Assembly: GCA_002311285.1 (NCBI GenBank)
Contig: DBZU01000072.1
Location: 29,201 to 39,955 of the forward strand
DNA: 10,755 nucleotides
Reading direction: 5' to 3'
Source: Dehalococcoidia bacterium UBA1152
Lineage (GTDB): Bacteria > Chloroflexota > Dehalococcoidia > Lucifugimonadales > UBA2962
Every line of letters begins with the position of its first letter. Positions within the stretch are counted from its first letter, which is position 1. The translations under genes and the position numbers were made by a program. The notes beneath the pieces are model-generated. The model was not told where the DNA came from and made no database searches. It worked only from the letters and a program-made list of their open reading frames with translations. Shown here piece by piece: positions 7,058-10,755 of the stretch.

Positions 7058-7062
7058 CCTTT
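7058..7062 (-). promoter_or_regulatory. Shine-Dalgarno site choosing the TTG start of rplO
   Basis: AAAGG on the minus strand lies 7 nt before TTG at 7050 and overlaps codons 2-3 of the alternative upstream TTG frame. This spacing is why the downstream TTG is preferred. Confidence 0.5.
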
Positions 7063-7069
7063 CAAAAAA

Positions 7070-7255
7070 CTAATCTGACAGTTCTTCGACGCGTATCAAA
7101 TGTCGTACCTTTTGAACCATTCCTCTAATAGAAGGACTGTCTTCTTTCACAACAGTTTGATGTAATTTACGTAAACCAAGTACCCGAACAGTATCACGTT
7201 GATCCTGTTTATTACCGATGACACTATTAATTAATGTAATAGAGAGCTTGGCCAT
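7070..7255 (-). CDS. rpmD: 50S ribosomal protein L30
   Basis: L30 is a small 50S protein bound to 23S rRNA domain II, absent from some bacterial groups but present here. The product has 61 residues, the normal size for the short bacterial form. It shows the family pattern MAKLSITLINSVIGNKQDQR, then VRVLGLRKLHQTVVKEDSPS, IRGMVQKVRHLIRVEEL. The ATG lies 2 nt after the rpsE stop (TAAAAATG), and the gene sits in its standard rpsE-rpmD-rplO position. Confidence 0.97.
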   Translation of the reverse strand: MAKLSITLINSVIGNKQDQRDTVRVLGLRKLHQTVVKEDSPSIRGMVQKVRHLIRVEELSD

Positions 7256-7257
7256 TT

Positions 7258-7833
7258 TTAACTTGCCGAACTTTCTATTGTGGCTTTGTTAGCCATAAAC
7301 TCAAGTCCCGAGTCTATTACTATCTGCCGCCTTATTTTTTCATTTTCAGGATCTTTTAGTAGAGAAAGAGCTTTAAAGGTGGCTTTAACTAAGTTAATTG
7401 GATTCGTACTATGCGTCGCTTTAGTTAGTATGTCTTTAATTCCTGCTAGTTCAACAACAGCCCTCACCGATCCTCCAGCTATAACACCTGTACCTGGCGA
7501 AGCAGGCCTCAACATCACTTCAGCACCACAATATTTAACCTTAATTTCGTGTGTGATAGTACTCTTTGCTAATGGAACATGGACCATATTTTTTCTAGCA
7601 TAATATCCACCTTTTTTAACAGCATCTGGTACTGCATCAGCCTTACCAAGACCCACCCCTACTTTACCTTTGGAGTCGCCAACTACAACCATAGCGCTAA
7701 AGCTCAAATGCCTTCCACCTTTAACTACCTTTGCTACCCTGGATATTTTTACCACTCGCTCTTCCATGCCGTCATCTGGTCCACGTTCTCTATCTCTACC
7801 ACGTCTTTCACGTTTTTGTCTTTGCGAAATCAA
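7258..7833 (-). CDS. rpsE: 30S ribosomal protein S5 with charged N-terminal extension
   Basis: S5 lies at the mRNA entry site of the 30S and affects decoding accuracy and helicase activity. The product has 191 residues, longer than E. coli S5 (about 167). The extra length is partly a very charged N-terminus (SQRQKRERRGRDRERGPDDG, residues 3-22) before the conserved EERVVKISRVAKVVKGGR. The dsRBD-like N-domain (HLSFSAMVVVGDSKGKVGVG) and the C-domain (AGGSVRAVVELAGIKDILTK, then STNPINLVKATFKAL) are intact. The start is TTG at 7833, overlapping the rplR TGA as TTGA, with AAGGGGG 9 nt upstream. An Arg-rich N-extension is, from memory, common in Chloroflexota and Actinobacteria. Confidence 0.97.
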   Translation of the reverse strand: MISQRQKRERRGRDRERGPDDGMEERVVKISRVAKVVKGGRHLSFSAMVVVGDSKGKVGVGLGKADAVPDAVKKGGYYARKNMVHVPLAKSTITHEIKVKYCGAEVMLRPASPGTGVIAGGSVRAVVELAGIKDILTKATHSTNPINLVKATFKALSLLKDPENEKIRRQIVIDSGLEFMANKATIESSAS

Positions 7834-8213
7834 ATAACTATTCCCCCTTCTCTTACTGAGTCAGCTAATGCTTTTACTCGCCCGTGATACTTATTGCCGC
7901 CTCGATCAAACACCGCATTCGATATACCATGCTTCTTAGCACGTTCCGCCATGAGACTGCCAACTAAGCGTGATGTTTCAGTTTTACTTCGAGTCGGCGG
8001 AGATTTCTTTATAGCAACATCTAAGCTTGATGCAGACGCAATGGTGACACCCAAATTATCATTTATAAGCTGCGCATACACATGATTAAGGCTACGGTAA
8101 ACCGCAAGCCTCGGCCTCACTGCAGTGCCTTTTATTTTTTTTCGCAATCTAACATGCCTAACGGATGCACGTTGCTTTATTGTTTTACGGTTTCCCAATG
8201 TAATATATCTCAC
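7830..8213 (-). CDS. rplR: 50S ribosomal protein L18
   Basis: L18 binds 5S rRNA and, with L5, places it in the 50S central protuberance. The product has 127 residues. A basic N-terminus ([21 protein letters not shown]) precedes the core [20 protein letters not shown]; the C-terminus has [24 protein letters not shown], close to the family [23 protein letters not shown]. The start is GTG at 8213. An in-frame TGA lies immediately before it and no good Shine-Dalgarno sequence is evident, so the start is less certain; TTG at 8198 is the next option. The stop overlaps the rpsE start by a TTGA. Confidence 0.96.
   Translation of the reverse strand: [127 protein letters not shown]
7843..7849 (-). promoter_or_regulatory. 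Shine-Dalgarno site of rpsE within the rplR 3' end
   Basis: AAGGGGG on the minus strand lies 9 nt before TTG at 7833 and inside the last codons of rplR (EGGIVI). With the TTGA stop-start overlap, it points to coupled translation of L18 and S5. Confidence 0.55.
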
Positions 8214-8235
8214 TCAATGTCATAATCATCACTAA

Positions 8236-8778
8236 TTAAACCCTACGACCAGACTTACCGGCTTTAAGCTTAACTTGTTCGCCTTGATAGCGAATTCCTT
8301 TTCCTGTATATGGATTAGGAGGCCTGACGGCACGTATTTGAGCAGTAAGTTGACCCACCTTTTGTTTATCAATTCCACTAACTTTAATTATGTCCTGACC
8401 TTCAACTTGAATGGTTACCCCATCCGGTGGCAAAATAGTCACATTATGACTAAGCATAACACTCAGCTGAACTCCAGCCGCCTGTTGTTTGGCACGATAA
8501 CCTACTCCTACTAATTCCAGTTGTCGTACAAATCCATCACTGACTCCTTCAACCATATTTGCTACTAGACTTCTAGTTAGACCATGCAAAGCTTTATGAT
8601 GACTCTCATCTGAAGGTCGCGCCACAACAATCAAGCCATCATAAGCATCTACTTTCATGCTCTGGTCAACTGTAATTGATAATTCACCCTTAGGTCCTTT
8701 TATTCTTACATCTGAACCATCAATTGATACTTGCACTCCTTGGGGCACTGTTATCGGCTTGTTACCTATACGCGACAT
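8236..8778 (-). CDS. rplF: 50S ribosomal protein L6
   Basis: L6 sits near the GTPase-associated centre and binds 23S rRNA by its C-terminal domain. The product has 180 residues, the usual length. The N-terminus MSRIGNKPITVPQGVQVSI and the first repeat IKGPKGELSI are canonical. The second domain contains LVGVGYRAKQQ and the signature PPNPYTGKGIRYQGEQVKLK near the C-terminus (family EPYKGKGVRY), followed by KAGKSGRR. An AAAGGA 11 nt before the ATG overlaps the rpsH stop. It lies 15 nt from rpsH and 22 nt before rplR. Confidence 0.98.
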   Translation of the reverse strand: MSRIGNKPITVPQGVQVSIDGSDVRIKGPKGELSITVDQSMKVDAYDGLIVVARPSDESHHKALHGLTRSLVANMVEGVSDGFVRQLELVGVGYRAKQQAAGVQLSVMLSHNVTILPPDGVTIQVEGQDIIKVSGIDKQKVGQLTAQIRAVRPPNPYTGKGIRYQGEQVKLKAGKSGRRV

Positions 8779-8793
8779 AAAACAATTGGTCCT

Positions 8794-9195
8794 TTACCAA
8801 ACATAGCAAAGAAGCTCTCCTCCTATACCATTTTTCCAGGCATCTTTGCCAGTCATAATTCCCTTCGAAGTCGATAAAATTGCAACACCAATACCAGCAA
8901 AATATCTTGGTATTTCGCCCTTCCGCACGTATACACGGAGCCCAGGACTACTTACTCGTTTTAATCCTGTTATAGCCGGATCATCACGGTCATGATAGTA
9001 AAGATGGATTTTAAGATTCGTTTTTGTAGTACCGGCGTCAACTACTTCATATCCATGAATAAATCCTTCTTTTTTGAATAATTCAGCTATCGCTACTTTA
9101 GTTTTACTTGTAGGCATTAAAACAGAATCGTGTCGAACCATAACCGCATTTCTTATCCGGGTTAGCATATCTGATATAGGATCGGTAATAGACAT
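8794..9195 (-). CDS. rpsH: 30S ribosomal protein S8
   Basis: S8 is a primary 16S-binding protein of the central domain and, in E. coli, the translational repressor of the spc operon. The product has 133 residues. It begins ITDPISDMLTRIRNAVMVRH and ends with STSKGIMTGKDAWKNGIGGELLCYVW, both diagnostic. AAAGG lies 8 nt before the ATG. The gene follows rplE by only 17 nt, so the S14 gene usually found here is absent. The E. coli S8 target lies near the start of rplE; I could not recognise an equivalent fold by eye. Confidence 0.98.
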   Translation of the reverse strand: MSITDPISDMLTRIRNAVMVRHDSVLMPTSKTKVAIAELFKKEGFIHGYEVVDAGTTKTNLKIHLYYHDRDDPAITGLKRVSSPGLRVYVRKGEIPRYFAGIGVAILSTSKGIMTGKDAWKNGIGGELLCYVW

Positions 9196-9212
9196 AATTT
9201 GTACCTTTAAGG

Positions 9213-9944
9213 TTACGCCGCCGTCACGTTGTTTGCCTGAGCAAATGGCATGCCTAGCAACTGTAGAAGTCTTAATCCTTCTTTATCATTAGTTGCCGTT
9301 GTACAGATAACAATCTGTAGGCCTCTGAATTTCTCAACCGCGTTGTATTCAATCTCAGGAAATATTACTTGTTCACGAAGACCTAGCGAGTAATTACCTC
9401 TTCCATCAAAAGATTTCATTAGAACACCACGGAAATCTCTAAGACGAGGTAATGCTGATGCCACTAATCTATCAAAAAATTCCCACATCCGTTTTTTACG
9501 CAGTGTTACGCTAACTCCAATTGGCATACCTTCCCGCAATTTGAAATTTGCAATAGATTTTTTTGCCCGATTAACAATTGGTTTTTGGCCTGTGATTAAT
9601 CCAATGTCATTTAATGCTGATTCAACTGCACGAGGATTAGTCAATGATTCTCCTAAGCCAATATTAACAACAATTTTATCTAAGGTCGGAGCCTGCATGG
9701 CTGATTTATATGAAAACTCTTCGATCAATAATTGCCTAACCTCTTTTTGATAGAAATCTTGTACTCGAGGTTTAGCCAGTACAGTTTCATTTTTTTTAGA
9801 TTGAATATCTGCCTGTACAGCAACGGCCGTCTCTATTTTTGCTCGAGCGGCTTTTCTTGTAACACGTTTTGTGGCAGTTGGTTTTGCCTCAGCTTTAGGT
9901 TTTTTTGCCTCAGCTTTTGTCTTTTTATTATTGTCTTTTGCCAT
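9213..9944 (-). CDS. rplE: 50S ribosomal protein L5 with a long basic N-terminal extension
   Basis: L5 binds 5S rRNA and contacts the P-site tRNA in the central protuberance. The product has 243 residues against about 180 for typical bacterial L5. The L5 core starts near residue 60 (RVQDFYQKEVRQLLIEEF) and continues through DKIVVNIGLGES, GQKPIVNRAKKSIANFKLREG, GVSVTLR and LPRLRDFRGV. The first 60 residues are rich in Lys, Ala, Glu and Thr, with a doubled heptad (KAEAKKP, KAEAKPT), and look disordered. No in-frame ATG, GTG or TTG occurs in the extension after the first ATG until a TTG well inside the core, so the extension is not a start-call artefact. TTTGGA lies about 11 nt before the ATG. 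The C-terminus carries a short extra tail (AQANNVTAA). Confidence 0.96.
   Translation of the reverse strand: MAKDNNKKTKAEAKKPKAEAKPTATKRVTRKAARAKIETAVAVQADIQSKKNETVLAKPRVQDFYQKEVRQLLIEEFSYKSAMQAPTLDKIVVNIGLGESLTNPRAVESALNDIGLITGQKPIVNRAKKSIANFKLREGMPIGVSVTLRKKRMWEFFDRLVASALPRLRDFRGVLMKSFDGRGNYSLGLREQVIFPEIEYNAVEKFRGLQIVICTTATNDKEGLRLLQLLGMPFAQANNVTAA
9882..9917 (-). repeat. 21-nt-period tandem repeat in the L5 N-terminal extension
   Basis: The 15-mer AAAGCTGAGGCAAAA (minus strand) occurs twice, at 9903-9917 and 9882-9896, in frame and 21 nt apart. It encodes the heptads KAEAKKP and KAEAKPT. This suggests that the extension grew by local duplication. Confidence 0.8.
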
Positions 9945-9976
9945 TTTTATTTAATTCCAAATCAAAAAACTTAAAA

Positions 9977-10288
9977 TTATTCGATTATCTCTTCACATTT
10001 TGAACATACACGAACGTTCGTTCCATCAGCTATTGATTTGCCGCGTATCCTAGTTGGTTTATTGCATATGGGACATATTAATATCACCTTAGCAATTGAC
10101 AACGGCATTTCTTTTTCAATGATTCCTGCTTGCCTGACTGTCGAAGTTGCTTTTTTATGACATTTAACTACATTTACTCCCTCTACTTGGACTTGACCAA
10201 GTTTAGGAAAAGCTTGAACCACATGGCCCTGTCGACCACGGTCACGACCTTTTATAACTAAAACATTGTCACCTTTTCGTATTTTCAT
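9977..10288 (-). CDS. rplX: 50S ribosomal protein L24, zinc-ribbon form
   Basis: L24 is one of the first proteins to bind 23S rRNA and lies near the polypeptide exit tunnel. The product has 103 residues. The KOW motif is at the N-terminus (KIRKGDNVLVIKGRDRGRQGHV, residues 2-23), then VEGVNVVKCHKK. The C-terminus holds a C4 ribbon, CPIC and CSKC, around PTRIRGKSIADGTNVRV, a form seen in many bacteria though not E. coli. TTTGGA lies about 9 nt before the ATG. It is 24 nt downstream of rplN and 32 nt before rplE. Confidence 0.97.
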   Translation of the reverse strand: MKIRKGDNVLVIKGRDRGRQGHVVQAFPKLGQVQVEGVNVVKCHKKATSTVRQAGIIEKEMPLSIAKVILICPICNKPTRIRGKSIADGTNVRVCSKCEEIIE

Positions 10289-10312
10289 GCCTAAATTCCA
10301 AATATCTCTACT

Positions 10313-10681
10313 TTATAAAACTTCCGGGGCTAACGAGACTATCCTCATAAAATTTTTATCTCGAAGCTCCCTAGCGACAGGTCCAAATATTCTTGTTCCA
10401 CGTGGAAGGTTGTCCTGATTTATCAGGACTGCGGCATTATCGTCAAAGCGAATATGAGAGCCATCACGTCGACGAGAGCCTTTAGTAGTCCTAACTACTA
10501 CTGCCCTAACTACTTCACCTTTTTTTACTCCTGCTGCCGGAACTGCCTCTTTAACAGATGCAATAATTAAGTCTCCTAAGCGTGCGTATTTACGTCCACT
10601 TCCACCAGGGACTCCTATACACATAATTATTTTAGCTCCTGAATTGTCGGCTACTTTTAAACGCGTGTATTGCTGAATCAT
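10313..10681 (-). CDS. rplN: 50S ribosomal protein L14
   Basis: L14 lies at the 30S-50S interface and is a docking site for the ribosome silencing factor RsfS. The product has exactly 122 residues, the standard length. It starts MIQQYTRLKVADNSGAKI, has GSRRRDGSHIRFDDNAAVLI in the middle and ends with GPVARELRDKNFMRIVSLAPEVL, all highly conserved. The ATG overlaps the upstream gene's TGA as ATGA, so translation is probably coupled. No separate Shine-Dalgarno sequence is seen; the ribosome most likely re-initiates. Confidence 0.98.
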   Translation of the reverse strand: MIQQYTRLKVADNSGAKIIMCIGVPGGSGRKYARLGDLIIASVKEAVPAAGVKKGEVVRAVVVRTTKGSRRRDGSHIRFDDNAAVLINQDNLPRGTRIFGPVARELRDKNFMRIVSLAPEVL

Positions 10682-10755
10682 TTTTTTGTGCCTTTAGCTT
10701 CATCAACCGGTTCTTCTACTGCTTCTTCATCAGCCGGCGCTTCTACTTCTTCTTC
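10678..10755 (-). CDS. rpsQ: C-terminal tail of the gene before rplN, presumed 30S ribosomal protein S17 (partial)
   Basis: Only the last 25 codons and the TGA are in the window. They are strongly acidic: EEEVEAPADEEAVEEPVDEA, then KGTKK. Gene order makes rpsQ (S17) by far the most likely identity, since it nearly always precedes rplN, but the S17 core is not visible. E. coli S17 ends shortly after the OB-fold with a basic or neutral end, so this would be an added acidic tail. It contains an imperfect heptad pair (VEAPADE, VEEPVDE). The reading frame is supported by the ATGA overlap with rplN and by absence of stops. Confidence 0.75.
   Translation of the reverse strand, partial: EEEVEAPADEEAVEEPVDEAKGTKK
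10699..10746 (-). repeat. Imperfect repeat of 21 nt in the acidic tail
   Basis: Two related 21-nt units (10726-10746 and 10699-10719) encode VEAPADE and VEEPVDE, separated by two codons (Glu-Ala). They share GTAGAAG, CCGG and TGATGAA. Like the heptads in the L5 extension, this points to growth of a low-complexity tail by duplication. Confidence 0.65.

Noticed and set aside
1..10755. CRISPR, mobile element, toxin-antitoxin, tRNA, riboswitch or phage genes
   Set aside because: I looked for them and saw none. The window is filled by the ribosomal operon and the single inserted membrane gene, with no terminal repeats, integrase or recombinase frames.

Overview
The window is one dense bacterial ribosomal-protein operon, read entirely on the minus strand. 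It is the joined end of the S10 cluster, the spc cluster and the alpha cluster. In transcription order (high to low coordinates) it runs: end of rpsQ, rplN, rplX, rplE, rpsH, rplF, rplR, rpsE, rpmD, rplO, secY, adk, map, infA, rpmJ, rpsM, rpsK, a six-pass membrane protein, rpsD, and rpoA, which runs off the left edge. No gap exceeds about 70 bases. Several junctions overlap by 1-4 nt (rpsQ/rplN, rplR/rpsE, rplO/secY), which fits translational coupling. I see no convincing internal promoter or rho-independent terminator. Reading frames on the plus strand are shadows of these genes.

The DNA is AT-rich and clearly bacterial (RpoA with a C-terminal domain, SecY, IF-1, adk-map-infA-rpmJ order). 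Zinc-binding forms are common: S4 with a C4 finger, L36 with C3H, L24 with a C4 ribbon, and Adk with a C4 LID. S5 has a charged N-terminal extension and SecY has an FQQQ-type cytoplasmic loop. Together these remind me most of Chloroflexota, perhaps an uncultured AT-rich marine Dehalococcoidia/SAR202-type lineage. This is a judgement from memory of the families; a 16S or concatenated ribosomal-protein tree would settle it.

The genes work together in the usual way. They make 30S and 50S proteins, the SecYEG channel, adenylate kinase for nucleotide balance, methionine aminopeptidase to trim new proteins, initiation factor 1, and the RNA polymerase alpha subunit that nucleates polymerase assembly.

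Four things depart from the textbook operon. (1) An integral membrane protein gene of the glycerophosphodiester-phosphodiesterase-membrane-domain-like type sits between rpsK and rpsD. (2) rpsN (S14) is missing from its usual place between rplE and rpsH, where only 17 nt remain. (3) L5 has a Lys/Ala-rich N-terminal extension of about 60 residues, and the gene before rplN (presumed S17) has an acidic C-terminal tail; each contains a 7-residue repeat. (4) Many genes start with TTG or GTG, and map has its best Shine-Dalgarno sequence beside AUA/AUC codons rather than a normal start. I did not find an obviously new biological system; the inserted membrane gene is the best lead.
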